A DNA stretch of 64,000 nt from Physella acuta (lineage: Eukaryota; Mollusca; Gastropoda; Physidae). Positions 53,319 through 64,000 of this stretch are shown piece by piece. A program made the position numbers and the translations under genes. Numbering within the stretch: position 1 is the first letter of the stretch; the number at the start of each line of letters is the position of its first letter. Location: positions 1 to 64,000 of the forward strand of contig NW_026732012.1 in the NCBI RefSeq assembly GCF_028476545.1, written 5' to 3'. The notes under the pieces are model-generated. The model ran no database searches, had not been told where the DNA came from, and was given only the letters and a program-made list of their open reading frames with translations.

Positions 53319-54649
53319 GAATATTACATTTGATCATAAAATAGAAATGCGTGTTTGATTCAATTATTTAAGTTCACCTTTGATTGTAAACGACCAAAAA
53401 ATATAGTGTTTTCCCTATCCAAACATGTGTGTTTTGCTTCTCTTGAACTAGAATTACTAAATAAAATTATTAAAATATTAAATAAATAAAGCAACACAAA
53501 TGTAAATCGTAATGAAAAGAAAATTTTTAAGAAATATGTATGACATCTTCATTTTTTAAAATCTAATGTCATATATAGCTGTCTTTCGTTCATTAATTAC
53601 TGTATTATATGTTAAGTTAATACACATTTTAATATCCACACAACTAATATATTATTTGTTTTGATTTGATTAGTCGCACTAGGTATAGATACGGACTGCG
53701 ATGGGACTGTGTAAAAGTGCGACCAGTGGTCAGTAAACAGTGTAAGAAAATGTTAAAATAAACATACCTTAAACACAAAACGTGCTAATATTAGAAACGT
53801 AAAACATCAATGCAATAATTTGGTATAAATAGGTTGTTAGCAGGTAAATGGTCCAGCATTACAATTAAGAACGAAGAAATAAACGATATCAATTGTTAGC
53901 AATTTATATTTCAGCTCGTCATGACGAAGATCCTGATGGTACAGATGCCACTACGGCAGAGCTTTGATGTCTTGGGATGTGCAGATAATAAAACAAAATC
54001 ATAAGACGAAAATCCATACTAATGGTTAAATGTATTTTAAAATTATATTTTATTGAGAAATATATTGCCATGAACGAATCATGATGTAACTGTAACATAA
54101 TATTGATGATTGTTTGGTGTTGTTGAAGTGTCTGTAGTGTTTACGTATATCGGAATCGTCCAAAAAACATAAAGTGTAAGATAAAAAATAATGCAAAATA
54201 ATGTAAAATAACTTTGTTTTAGAAAATCTTAGAATTCGCTTTTTATTCTATTGGCTATTATTTACACAAGAATTACAATATAATCTTTGATTTTTCTTTT
54301 GTAAACTGAGTTAATTAATGTGTTAATCCAATTGTTATTATCCCACATACATTCAATGGCAGATTGCATGTTTCACAGGATATACAGTTCCATAAAATTT
54401 TATATTCAAGTGTAGTTCTTACTCATTGTTAAGTCATGATTAATGTAGTTAATGTGGTATATGTAATTCATACAATATCTGACAGCAAGGTTTATATTAT
54501 TAATATTATCATTCCACAAACGCAGCATTTACCAGATTAAGTCAAATAAACTGTGAGAATAGAAACATGTAATAAATAAAGCATAACCTTCAACAATTAA
54601 CAAGTTTAGTGCTAAATACGGCCATACTGAATAAACAGTAATTAATTGC

Positions 54650-55690
54650 CTGATGCTGTCCTGAAGTCTGCCTGATGCTGGCCTGACGTTTGCCTGATGC
54701 TGTCTTGACTTTTGCCTGATGCTGTCCATACGTTTGCCTGATGCTGTCCTGACGTTTGCCTGATGCTGTCTTGAAGTCTGACTGATGCTGTCCATACGTT
54801 TGCCTGATGCTGTCCATACGTTTGCCTGATGCTGTCCTGACTTTTACCTGATACTGTCCTGACATTTACCTGATGCTGTCCTAACATTAACCTGATGTTG
54901 TCCTGAATTTTTCGGATGCTGTCCTGACGTTTGCCTAATGCTGTCCTGACGTTTGCCTAATGTTGTCCTGACATTTACCTGATGCTGTCTTGTGGTTTGA
55001 CTAATGCTGTATTGACTTTTGCCTGATGCTGTCCATATGTTTGCCTGATGCTGTCCTGAAGTCTGCCTGATGCTGTCCATACGTTTGCCTGATGCTGTCC
55101 ATACGTTTGCCTGATGCTGTCCTGACTTTTACCTGATGCTGTCCTGACATTTACCTGATGCTGTCCTAACATTAACCTGATGTTGTCCTGAATTTTTTGG
55201 ATGCTTTCCTGGCGTTTGCCTAATGCTGTCCTGACGTTTGCCTAATGTTGTCCTGACATTTACCTGATGCTGTCTTGTGGTTTGACTAATGCTGTATTGA
55301 CTTTTACCTAATGCTGTCCATATGTTTGCCTGATGCTGTGCTGACGTTTACCTGATGCTGTCCAGACGTTTGCCTGATGCTGTCCGGACGTTTGTCTGAT
55401 GCTGTCCTGACGTTTGCCTGATGCTGTCTTGACGATTGCCTGATGCTGTCCTGACGTTTGCCTGATGCTGTCCTGACGTTTGCCTGATGCTGTCCTGACG
55501 TTTGTCTGATGCTGTCCTGACGTTTGCCTGATGCTGTCCTGACGATTGCCTGATGCTGTCCTTACGTTTGCTTGATGCTGTCCTGACGTTTATCTGATGC
55601 TGTTCTGACGTTTGCCTGATGCTGTCTTGACGATTGCCTGATGCTGTCCTGACGTTTGCCTGATGCTGTCCTGACGTGTGCCTGATGATG
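54650..55690. repeat. 1-kb minisatellite, 22-bp unit with ~285-bp higher-order repeat
   Basis: The basic unit is TGCCTGATGCTGTCCTGACG plus TT, in about 47 units. Variant units (TCCATACGTTTGCC, TCCTGACTTTTACC, TCCTAACATTAACC, TCTTGTGGTTTGAC) recur in the same order starting at about 54791 and 55076, an offset of 285 bases or 13 units. So a block of 13 units was duplicated after the units had diverged. The right third is more uniform. Minus-strand ORFs (e.g. IRQTSGQHQANVRTASG) are repeat artefacts. Confidence 0.95.
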
Positions 55691-56286
55691 TCAGGATGCC
55701 GTTAGCCCGATGATAGAGCTGTTTGACAGAGTATGTAACAACATCGACTGTGAGTTGCAAATGTTACGATGTAGAATGTTTGAATTAGGTGTAGAAGTTA
55801 TAAACCATTGTAGACAGAGAGCGCAAAATTACGTGATGTAGAATGGTTGATATATGGGCAGGAGTCATAAACCATTGTAGCCCGAGAGCGCAAAGTGTAG
55901 ACTCAACAATTTTGATGTGGAAAGTTCTTAGATTTAGTACGATGCAACTGTGTGTGAGTGATTTTTTTTGTGTTACTTACCCGAATGTAATGTGCTAGCA
56001 CGAAATTGAAGAATGAGGAATGTCCTGAAATTGTTTACGTTTGGTTAAATTTGTTTTAAAGAGGCAGACTAATAGTCTAATGTATAATCCGTGTCATTCG
56101 CAATTCTGTATATTTTCATTATGTATTCTATTGTATATACCAATTGTACGTTTACATTCTTTCAAATGTATATTTTCAACTTGTGTACTAGCCTATGCGA
56201 ATGAAAGTATTTGTGTGTTTTATTTAGCTAGGATTTGTTAGTCAGTATTTGTAGTTATTACTACAAATACTTAGGTGGGGGGTAGT
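55691..56286. other. Intergenic, weak internal duplication
   Basis: TAAACCATTGTAGACAGAGA with GCGCAAAATTACGTGATGTA near 55800 recurs in altered form (TAAACCATTGTAGCCCGAGA, GCGCAAAGTG) about 70 bases later. No gene supported. Confidence 0.4.
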
Positions 56287-56565
56287 TGTTACGGGTATTG
56301 TGAGGTCAGATTAGAATAGGTTAGAATAGTCTCGAACTTAGGGGAGAGTGTGTCAGTGAGTTGAGTTTACCCCCGTGTGTTATATATTGTAATCTCAAGG
56401 TCGAATGCGGGTATAAAAGGGCGAGTGAACGATTGTGGGAGGTCAGCAGTTAGTTGGAAGCGGTTAGGGCGAGGGCGAGTCTGTAACGTTGAACGTGAAA
56501 CTAATTAAAAGTATACTATATGTGTCACAAATCGTTGTTGAGTTGAATTGAACCTGGACGTAACA
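56287..56565 (+). mobile_element. Solo LTR-like fossil
   Basis: It begins TGTTACGGG and ends GGACGTAACA, so the ends are the inverted TGTTACG...CGTAACA expected of an LTR. A TATA box (GGGTATAAAAGG) lies near 56410, with a downstream AATTAAAAG region. No internal genes and no second LTR are seen in the window, and no target duplication is visible. It looks like an old solo LTR of the Ty3/gypsy-like type; family placement is tentative. Confidence 0.6.
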
Positions 56566-57032
56566 CTTCACTAAATGCAGAAATCGACCCTCATTTCTTC
56601 ATTATATAGCATTGTATTTGAGATCACTTGTACCAGTGTTTATGATAAACCAAATATTTTACTGTAATACCTTTGTAGGATTGCTTAACTTTAAAAGATT
56701 TGCACTTACACAAGCATAAACTAAAATAATTTTCGTTTAGTATGTCAGATTATCATAGGGTCAAAATTTATCCAATTACTTGGTTAATGTATAAATTGGC
56801 AATCAATACAATTTTAAAAAGCATTCGTTATAGTGTTGATTTTTTTATAATGTAGCCGATTTTAAAAGTATATTCAGCTGCATGGTAGCGAAATGCCAGT
56901 AGAACATAGGGACATCTGAAACCAGTTCTATAATAATAGTTTATACGTTTTTGTTGTGTCATAAACATTTTAGTAGTGTAGTAGTAAGCGAATTACTACT
57001 AGTCATCATCAATGTGGGTATCAGTTATACCT

Positions 57033-57436
57033 GGGGGTCGTCCATAAATGACGGTTCTTTCTTGACCTTTTTGTCGAACATCATCACAAAACTGCAAACC
57101 TTAAACCCACCCTCAATCGAGCTTGGTTTTTAGCCTTACTTTCCCTCCATATTTCACTTGTATTCTCGTCGTGCCAATTTCTAACTAAATAACAAATGCG
57201 TTTTATCAAAATTAGATGTATTTATATATTTTTAAAAAAATATTTTTAAAAATGTACAGTCTAATTTTAATCAGGCATAGTAACTACAAGAGCTCTATAT
57301 ATTTAAAAAAAAAAAAACTTTTTGAAACTACACATTCACAGATCCCAGCCTCACCACCACCACCTTCACCCTCCCACCCTTTGTCAAACACCGTAAGAAA
57401 AGTCTTGTTTTTGACCTCTTTAATGTACGACCACTT
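57033..57436. mobile_element. Decayed MITE, GTCGTCCATAAATGACG family
   Basis: Left GGGGGTCGTCCATAAATGAC; the right end near 57410-57436 keeps CTTTAATGTACGACCAC in inverse orientation. Inside, ATCATCACAAAACTGCAAAC and ACCCACCCTC recall the other copies at 13.9 and 20.4 kb. Confidence 0.5.
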
Positions 57437-58504
57437 AAATACTTACCACTTAAATACAAACATTGTTTTGATTAATAGAAAATCATTTCATCCAAGTAAA
57501 GATTTTAGCTATCTTGAGCATAAAATCCAATTAAAAAATGATTGTATCCTGGTCCTCAAGCGAAAATTTCTGTTAATTCTCGAAACATCATTTTTTTATC
57601 AAAACAGGTTTTCTTAAAATAGACTTTTTAACAATTTAAATAAACCGATTGCCTTAACATTAGATGAAAAAAATAAAACTATATGAACTGATCAGATCGG
57701 CATGTATATATGCCGATCACCTGAAGATAAGCTACTGAAAAAGTTAGGTAATGCTTAGAGGTTTACAAAGTATTTATGACCTTGATGTGAATAGATTTAA
57801 TAAATACGTTTGAGGTGGAGAGAGTATTCTTCTCGAGTTGTGAATCGCGATGTGTTTTTCAGGGGATAGTGGCATTTGTGGTCAGGTAGTAATATACACA
57901 CGTTTCTTGTAAAGGGTTGTCGTTAAAGTTTTTTTTTAAACTGCGATATTGATTTTTTCAAGATTTCTTTAAATAAAAAAGAAATGTATATGTACATCAG
58001 TAAGTTGGTAACTTTAGTTTTTAAACGTTTTGAAACTAAGGGGAGGTAACAAGTTCTGCTTGATCTTTTCATTGTCGCCCGTAAATCGTTAAAAATATGA
58101 ATAAGCTTATGTGGAATTTCGTCTTTAGAAGAAACTCTGTTGGTTATTTTTTTAAAATTATAACAAGGCTATAACAGTTGGAATAGTTATAGAGAACCAA
58201 CGCTTATTTACTAATTATCTTCCGTCGTTGTGTCAATAAAGACATTATACTTAAACACTGCTTGCAAAGGCGCCGCGAAAACAGGCGACTAAAGATATGT
58301 TTACGATATAAAAGCTAAGATGCCCATAGTTCTACAACACACTGAAGTCAGTAAATATATTAATAAACAAACTATTACTCAAAGCGAAGTGTGATAGACT
58401 GTGTATTTTTTTTTTATTTCGCTTCAAATTGTTGTCTTAATTATCTCTTTTGTGCTCAAACGTTTAGTACCAATTTCAGAGTAGAGGATTAAAGCAGCCC
58501 AATT
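57437..58504. other. Intergenic region, no gene seen
   Basis: AT-rich. At about 58018-58090 the phrase TTTTGAAACTAAGGGGAGGT and GTCGCCCGTAAATCG is related to repeats at 61.97 and 62.4 kb. Nothing else recognised. Confidence 0.4.
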
Positions 58505-58609
58505 TTGGTGTTATCTTGGTGTAAGTCGAATAGTGCCGACTTGTTCCCTCATCAGAAGCCGCCACAAGTAGCTCTGCTGAACTGTATAATGTTCAATAGG
58601 CGATACCGT

Positions 58610-59752
58610 CTAAGCATCGACACTTACGATCCCGTCAGTGCTGTTTTTTTTCTTCCCTTTAAAAGAGAACGGACTGCCGATACAAAACAGGGATCTCAGC
58701 GTCGTTTTGAACTGCTTGTTGAAGTTGTAGTAAATGACTAAATTAATGGCCAAATTAAACCTAACGGCAAAACTCGAGATAAGGTTCATTAAACTAAACA
58801 ACTGGCCGTACGATTTTCCGGAGTCGAATTCGGGAAAAATGAGTCGGAAAATCGAGATAAAAAGCAAGGGGAGACTACAAATAATTGACACCAGAGTGAC
58901 AAGAGTTATCATTTTTACAATCCTCAAGTCCTTGAAAGATAGGAGAGATATTTGTTTGTCGTTTTGATCGAGTCTATTCTGCATTGATCTCCTGACTTTG
59001 GAGGCGGTTGCTAGCCCGTAAATCAAAACAAAGAGACAGCAAACAGTCACGACGACGTTGCTGACTAGGAAGACGTTTCTGCTCAAGATGTCGTTGACGA
59101 TACGTACTATATCTTTACGGTTGTCTGACGTCCAGAGAATAAGACGTGTCTTGTTGATTTTGACGTCAAACACGGGTTCGAACCCTTGCGTGGTGAAGAT
59201 CGGGAGGTACTGGATCAGCATAAAAATGTAGATACCTATAATGACGCGGATGGTTCGAGATTTGGTGAAGGTTGATTTGAATTTAAGCGGCATGACGACG
59301 ATGCAGCATCTGGCGAAAGCGATGTATGAGGTTGTGGTGCTGGAGATATCATAGAGGAACTTGCCGTACCAGACGGAAATCCAAGCGACCCACACGGGGT
59401 CGAGGTACCAGACCAGACCTGGTAGAGAGCTGTACACATAATAGCAGATGTCTTGACACAATGATCGAACGAAGTACAGCAGATCGGACACCGTCAACAT
59501 GAACAGGGCTGTGTTGATGCTGTCGTTACAGCCGATCTTCAAGAACACCACGACGTTGACGCTGTTAACGAACATCCCCCATACGTCAACGACAGGTAGA
59601 ATGATGCTACCAAATGTGAAGATGACATCGCTGTACAGTCTGTTCACGCTTTGGTCAGGGGCTAGTACCATTTGAGTTTGGTTTGAAGACGTCATGGCGC
59701 AGAACTCTCGATGGCTTAGGCAGCTGTGTAAGCAGCAAGAGTTATTGCACAT
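58610..59752 (-). CDS. Intronless class A-like GPCR, gastropod chemosensory type
   Basis: An intact 380-residue single exon. Seven hydrophobic segments lie at about residues 43-73, 80-97, 122-155, 168-186, 227-249, 279-303 and 318-342. TM2 has LTVSDLL. The DRY site is replaced by FARC (residues 146-149), followed by IVVMPLKFKSTFTKSRT. TM6 has SLPLLF and TM7 reads NLVIYYNF instead of NPxxYxxF. N-glycosylation sites are NQT (24) and NKT (200). The tail is short and basic. ARC-x4-PLK, TM7 without proline and lack of introns fit the large gastropod-expanded families annotated as chemosensory receptors; a peptide receptor is the alternative. The ligand is unknown. The first Met was taken, but Met20 (MTSSNQTQM) is an equally good start. 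Confidence 0.9.
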   Translation of the reverse strand: MCNNSCCLHSCLSHREFCAMTSSNQTQMVLAPDQSVNRLYSDVIFTFGSIILPVVDVWGMFVNSVNVVVFLKIGCNDSINTALFMLTVSDLLYFVRSLCQDICYYVYSSLPGLVWYLDPVWVAWISVWYGKFLYDISSTTTSYIAFARCCIVVMPLKFKSTFTKSRTIRVIIGIYIFMLIQYLPIFTTQGFEPVFDVKINKTRLILWTSDNRKDIVRIVNDILSRNVFLVSNVVVTVCCLFVLIYGLATASKVRRSMQNRLDQNDKQISLLSFKDLRIVKMITLVTLVSIICSLPLLFISIFRLIFPEFDSGKSYGQLFSLMNLISSFAVRFNLAINLVIYYNFNKQFKTTLRSLFCIGSPFSFKGKKKNSTDGIVSVDA

Positions 59753-60519
59753 AACAAAATACGAATCTTTGTCCAGGTTTTAAAGTAAACATTTCCACAT
59801 GTATATTGATCAAATAGCAAAAAATGTTTAATCTAACTTGCAAATGAAGTATTGGGTACAATCTTAATAACAGTTAAATTTAATAGAATAAACACATACA
59901 TGATTGTGCAATAATCGAAATAACTGTGGGTTGTTGCAAAGAAGATGTTTCCGAAATTATTATTGTTTGATTTAACTAGAATTTAATTTTATAATTTCGT
60001 GTTTGTCTTAAATTCTTAAATTAAATTCAGAGTTTAAACAAACACTTTTTTCACGTCTGCTGTTTGATCGTTACACAAGCAACGCCTCATTCTGGTATTT
60101 TAATTAGTTAAGAACACATGCAGGTATTTTTGTTATCTTTGACAGTCATTATCTACTTTGATTAACTACTCGATCAATAACTCGGTTTTTTTTTAAAAAC
60201 TATATGTTATTAGATTCACTCCGTTGTTAAAGCAACAGCCAGCCACCAGTTTATAATTCTCAGTCAGAACAAAAAAGTGTGGGCTTGATGCTCGACGCTT
60301 CATAAAATCAATTGTACATATTTGACATTCGGGACTGCTGCCAAATAAATAAAGTTTAATGAATTATTGTTTTAATCAATAAGTACATTTTTAACGACTC
60401 GATGATTTTTTTCTCCGTTATTTTTCGTTGTTGAAAGTCTCGATTGTTTGTTTTGTCTACAAAAAATAGGATTTCTTTCAGTAAGCCTTGTCGAAGGAAA
60501 TGGCGAGTAAGGTTAGTTT
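59753..60519. other. Upstream region of the GPCR, no gene seen
   Basis: AT-rich unique sequence. The promoter of the minus-strand receptor would lie here, but no element is convincing. Confidence 0.4.
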
Positions 60520-61010
60520 GAGAGCAACTTCAGTAAGTGAGCAGCTTTAGTTACTTAGTAGCTTCAGATAGTTAACAACTTCAGTAAGTGAGCAGCTTTA
60601 GTTACTTAGTAGCTTCAGATAGTTTACAACTTCAGTAAGTGAGCAGCTTTAGTTACTTAGTAGCTTCAGATAGTTTACAACTTCAGTAAGTGAGCAGCTT
60701 TAGTTACTTAGTAGCTTCAGATAGTTAACAACTTCAGTAAGTGAGCAGCTTCAGTTAGTTAGTAACTGCCGTTAGCACTCAGCTTCAGTTTGTGAGCAGT
60801 TTCAGTTTGTAGCTTCAGTTAGTTAGCAGCTTTAGTTAGATAGTAGCTTAGCTAATTAATAGCTTCGGTTTGTCAGAAACTTTGGTAAGTTGGCAGCTTT
60901 AGTTAGTTAGCATTTTCAGTTAGCAGCTTCCGTTAGTTAGGAGCTACAGAGAGCAAATTTAGTTGACTAGCAGCTTCATTTGAATAGCAACTTCATTTTG
61001 TTAGCAGCAT
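60520..61010. repeat. 51-bp minisatellite (AGCTTCAGTTAG-type)
   Basis: Five near-identical 51-base units start at about 60526, 60577 and 60628 (AACTTCAGTAAGTGAGCAGC, TTTAGTTACTTAGTAGCTTC, AGATAGTTWAC). They then break down to about 61010 into simpler CAGCTTCAGTTAGTTAG steps. The three phrases in each unit are themselves related, so the 51-mer arose from a roughly 12-17-base ancestor. Confidence 0.9.
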
Positions 61011-61879
61011 CAATAAAAAGCTGTGACATACTATTTTTACAAGCATTTATTTAGTCCGTAACGTCTGTTTGTTTATTTGTTTGTTTGTTTGTGGGTTTGT
61101 GGCAAATATTATAACTCAATTGTGACCCACTTGTTGCAGACTTCGATGTTGCCGACCGGTTGCCTAGTCGCCGGCCGAATACGTTGCTGACACTGGCTCG
61201 GGCACTAGCCAATAAGGCCGTCGTTGTCTAGGGGTATTTAATAATTTTACCGAGTCAGCTACAGTAAAATAATCAACGGGACAGGAGACCTTCTTAGCTT
61301 GTGCTGTTTATTAATTCGCTGAATGCTTGTTCTGCTGAGCGAGGCTTCCCCTAACCGCTAAATTTTGGAGCGCTTCTGCGAGAGGGAGAGAGACAAACTA
61401 ACCTGCCTGTATTTAAACCCCTGTCTTAACCCCCTAGCTATTCCCACGGGACAATGAGCTCAGAACTTGTGACACAATAAATTATCCCCCCCCCCCCCTA
61501 GCGCTAACAACCCTGGCTACTGGTCAGTATAAAGACTACGATTGTCCTGTCAGGGCGGTCAGTCTCTTTGAACGTGTCACCTACAGTCCATCCCTACTGT
61601 GTACCCTGTAATTATCTGGTGAATGGATGATTGTGGAATTCTGACCCAACACCACTTCTATTGCAGCGATTTCGTTCAAACTTTCTAGAGAGGTACCACA
61701 TCGTTGACAAAACAAGTCTATATATTTTTAAATTGAAGTTGAAGTTTAATTAGTCCTTAAAATTAATTAAACGGTTACAAAACTAGGGAGAGATAACTAA
61801 TTAAATCCCTCGATAGATTACTGTGTTCAATAACAGAACGAGAAAAAAAATTAGCTAGACTGCTATACTTTATCAATCG
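61011..61879. other. GC-richer intergenic stretch, unrecognised
   Basis: The segment at 61140-61460 (e.g. CCGACCGGTTGCCTAGTCGC and GAGCGAGGCTTCCCC) is clearly richer in GC than its surroundings, which may mark an inserted element, but no ends, ORF or RNA were found. Confidence 0.35.
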
Positions 61880-62590
61880 ACCAGTCTGGTGAGCTGTGGT
61901 TCACGTTGAATGTTTGAATTAACGGAGACGGTCGATCTAGTGAAGGCTTTAAGCGGCAGGAAATACAGTTTTTAAACGATTTGAAACTAACGCGGGAGGG
62001 GGGGGGGGGATTAAAACTTGCTGTCGTCTGTAAAATAAGGTCACCGACGGCTGCTTTCACAGGGCAAATAATTGTCTTTTAGGTATCACTATCTACTGAT
62101 GGTGTATTAAAGCAAATATTTTTAGTTGTGTCGACTTAAAATATTAGAAAGCGCTAAACAGTACACAAAAAAACAAGTATGAAAAAAATATTTTTAATAG
62201 CATGATTTTAAATGCACTGAAAATAAGAAAATAAAACTCGTTTGCATTCTTTTGTAAAAGCTTTGGTTACTCATGATATTTTTTTACTTATTCTAGCAAC
62301 CAAGGTTTTTATGAAAGAAAGAACTAGTTTTATTTCCATATTTTCAGTGCATTTAAATTCTTGCTATTAGAAAGATTTTTTTTTTATTTGCTTCATTTCA
62401 CGATTTGAAACTAACAGGAGGTAACACGATTACGAACAATCCTTCTTTTTATTAGCTTGCTGTTGTCCATAAAATGTGGTCACGGGTGACTGCTTTTCAC
62501 TGGAAAGATAATTGCTTTTTAGATATCGCTATCTAATAATGGTGTTTTAAAGCAAATAATTTTAGTCGTGTGGAATGTCATTAATTATGA
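61880..62590. repeat. Two diverged copies related to the Helitron-like family
   Basis: GGTGAGCTGTGGTTCACGTT at 61888 and GATTTGAAACTAACGCGGG near 61978, then GTATTAAAGCAAATATTTTT, parallel the body of 29166-29568. A second set (GATTTGAAACTAACAGGAGG, GGTGTTTTAAAGCAAATAAT) runs from about 62403 to 62590. The ends are lost. Confidence 0.5.
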
Positions 62591-62607
62591 TACACTAAAA
62601 AGTAGAA

Positions 62608-62737
<130 letters not shown>

Positions 62738-62759
62738 CTTTATAGCAATAAGCTTTCAA

Positions 62760-62990
62760 ATGCTCTCAACATACCAGCCTCTCTTAATATACCAGCCTTA
62801 CCATACAACAGACCAGCCTCTCTCAACATACCAGCCTCTCTCAATATACCAGCCTTACCATACATCCTTACCATACAACAGACCAACCTGTCTCAACATA
62901 CCAGCCTTAATCAACACACCAGTCTTACCAGACACCAGCCTCTGTAAACAGACCAGCCTCTCTCAACGCAACACTCCAACTATAAAAGAC
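62760..62990. repeat. Minisatellite of ACCAGCCTCTCTCAACAT units
   Basis: Units of about 17-20 bases: TACCAGCCTCTCTTAATA, ACCAGCCTTACCATACAACA, ACCAGCCTCTCTCAACAT. They are irregularly mixed. The plus-strand ORF across it is a by-product. Confidence 0.9.
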
Positions 62991-63224
62991 ACCACCCATT
63001 TTTATTAGACCAGTTTTACTTATCAACATTTCAACGCGACAGATAATCGTGCACTACAGTACAACCCAAAGTCAATTAGCAGATAGCTGGCAATTGCTTA
63101 ACTAGGGCCGCAACCTTATAATCTCATCTGTAGCCCTTAACCATTTCTACATGAACAGAAAAAAAAAGAGAAAATCTTTCAAATATGAGCACCTGAGTAG
63201 TATAGTAGGTCCCCTTTGGGTATC

Positions 63225-63290
63225 ATTGAGGTGGAGGTGGAGGTGAGGCGGAGGTGGAGGTGGAGGTGAGGTGGAGGTGGAGGTGGGACA
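63225..63290. repeat. (GGTGGA)n hexamer repeat
   Basis: GAGGTGGAGGTGGAGGTGAG-type array; further shorter blocks at 63525-63545 and 63595-63612. Confidence 0.9.
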
Positions 63291-63800
63291 ACTGTTGCAT
63301 ATTTTGACTGTTATTGATTGATTTTTTAACCATCTGTTGCATATTTTGACCGTTATTGATTGATTTTCGACCACCTGTTGATTTTTGTCCCTGTTTTTTG
63401 CCCACCTGTTGATTATTTTTAACCCGTTGTTGATTGTTCATTAACCAACTGTTGATTGTTTTGATTAGTAGGGTATTGTTTTGATCGGTATGTTGACCAC
63501 TTGACCAACTGACCACGTGTTGGTCAGAGGTGGAGGTGGAGGTGGATTCCCCTATTGATTTGTTTGTATTGAGGGTTAGGGTACCTAAGCATGGTGGAGG
63601 TGGAGGTGGAGGTGGATCCCCCTATTGTTTTGTTTGTATTAAGGGTTAGGGTACGTAGTAGTTGACCATTTGACCACTTGTTGGGCAGATGTTGTTTTAC
63701 ATTGTTTTATTAACGGTTAAAATAATGTTATACATTTGTTGACCAGTTGACCAACTGACCAGTAGTTGACCAGTTGACCAATTGACCAATTGTCCACTTG
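63291..63800. repeat. Nested short repeats: TTGACCAACTG type and a 66-bp duplication
   Basis: CATCTGTTGCATATTTTGAC with TTATTGATTGATTTT occurs twice near 63290-63370. GGTGGAGGTGGATTCCCCTA with TTGAGGGTTAGGGTAC at about 63528 recurs about 66 bases later. TTGACCAGTTGACCAACTGA-type steps fill 63480-63510 and 63738-63800. All are simple-sequence derived. Confidence 0.85.
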
Positions 63801-64000
63801 TTGATAAGATGTTGGTTGTTTGTATTGACCTGGACGACAGTCCAGCTTTAACAGTATATCGTAAAATAGCATTTCACCACCCTCCAGTGAGGGTGTGGGT
63901 GGGGGTGACGCGGGTGGGGGGGAGGTGGTAGCAGGTGGTGCCCCCTTCCCTTTGTGTGTTGCAATCTCATTCTCCCTTTGTCTGACGTCTGTGTGAGCAT
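63801..64000. other. Window end, G-rich tract
   Basis: GGGTGTGGGTGGGGGTGACG at 63888-63910 and another G-rich run to 63930; otherwise nothing recognised. Confidence 0.4.

Larger units (their letters stand above)
51613..54003 (+). other. Possible alternative or further 3' exons of the channel gene
   Basis: Exon 26 can either stop at TGA 51610-51612 or be spliced at GA|GTGAGT. Downstream open pieces with good splice sites are 51650-51718 (EEAYVIEKSGPTIPSNAGG), about 52046-52086 (YISCTVECPHTG), 52292 onward (APDSTFSRPVKGDRLNEEAA), 52968-53031 and 53915-54003. Phases agree among the last four pieces (ending ...RHRYFAVSS) but not with exon 26. One frame of 52292-52557 stays open to a stop. Whether this is the true C-terminus, an alternative end or a separate short gene cannot be settled from sequence alone. 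Confidence 0.35.

Noticed and set aside
51650-54003. TRPM2-type NUDT9-H domain at the C-terminus
   Set aside because: DEDPDGTDATTAEL and SNAGGRGRFGHLDSH faintly recall parts of it, but no Nudix box is present and frames conflict.
54529-55172. Gln/Ser-rich minus-strand ORFs like IRQTSGQHQANVRTASG
   Set aside because: Translation of the 22-bp minisatellite; frames shift between units and no splice or start context exists.

Overview
This is eukaryotic, intron-rich, repeat-dense DNA, most likely from a mollusc and probably a gastropod. The evidence is GT-AG spliced genes with short exons and kilobase introns, a single-exon divergent rhodopsin-type receptor like the expanded chemosensory receptors of gastropods, a tRNA-derived SINE present in about a dozen copies or pieces, and long (AT)n arrays every few kilobases. 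Species identity is inference.

The biological core is a cluster of three related TRPM-type genes, none of which is visible as one long ORF; I assembled them exon by exon from splice sites and codon phase. (1) A plus-strand gene at 7541-15023 has 12 exons whose phases all agree. It gives a 289-residue protein that resembles only the N-terminal cytoplasmic part of a TRPM channel and stops with no membrane segment. (2) A minus-strand partial gene at 24024-20769 has the same kind of N-terminal exons, and a Helitron sits in one intron. (3) A plus-strand gene at 34883 to about 51612 has 26 exons and encodes about 1200 residues: a TRPM-type channel with N-terminal homology region, six membrane segments, pore loop, S6 and TRP helix. 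Genes 1 and 2 converge; genes 2 and 3 are head to head. The three share exon layout around a common strand-helix unit, which points to local duplication with loss of the channel half in at least one copy.

Other genes: an intact single-exon GPCR on the minus strand (59752-58610) and the remnant of a MULE transposase (30136-30636).

The rest is mobile and satellite DNA. Several elements can be delimited to the base by terminal repeats and target duplications: hAT-type MITEs with 8-bp duplications and G/C homopolymer interiors (29-269, 33034-33211, 35763-35952), a MULE with a 9-bp duplication (29764-30855), a TTAA-flanked piggyBac-like element (44357-45033), a non-autonomous Helitron (21135-22757), and a small Helitron-like family (18792-19122, 29166-29568, 42128-42443). 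Two degenerate LINE pieces at 15-18.3 kb carry nested MITEs. One LTR fossil lies at 56287-56565. Large minisatellites occupy 4.57-6.18 kb (17/23-bp units), 54.65-55.69 kb (22-bp units with a ~285-bp higher-order repeat), 60.52-61.01 kb (51-bp unit) and 62.7-63.8 kb. The long ORFs inside the minisatellites and the (AT)n, G/C tracts are by-products of stop-free repeats, not genes.
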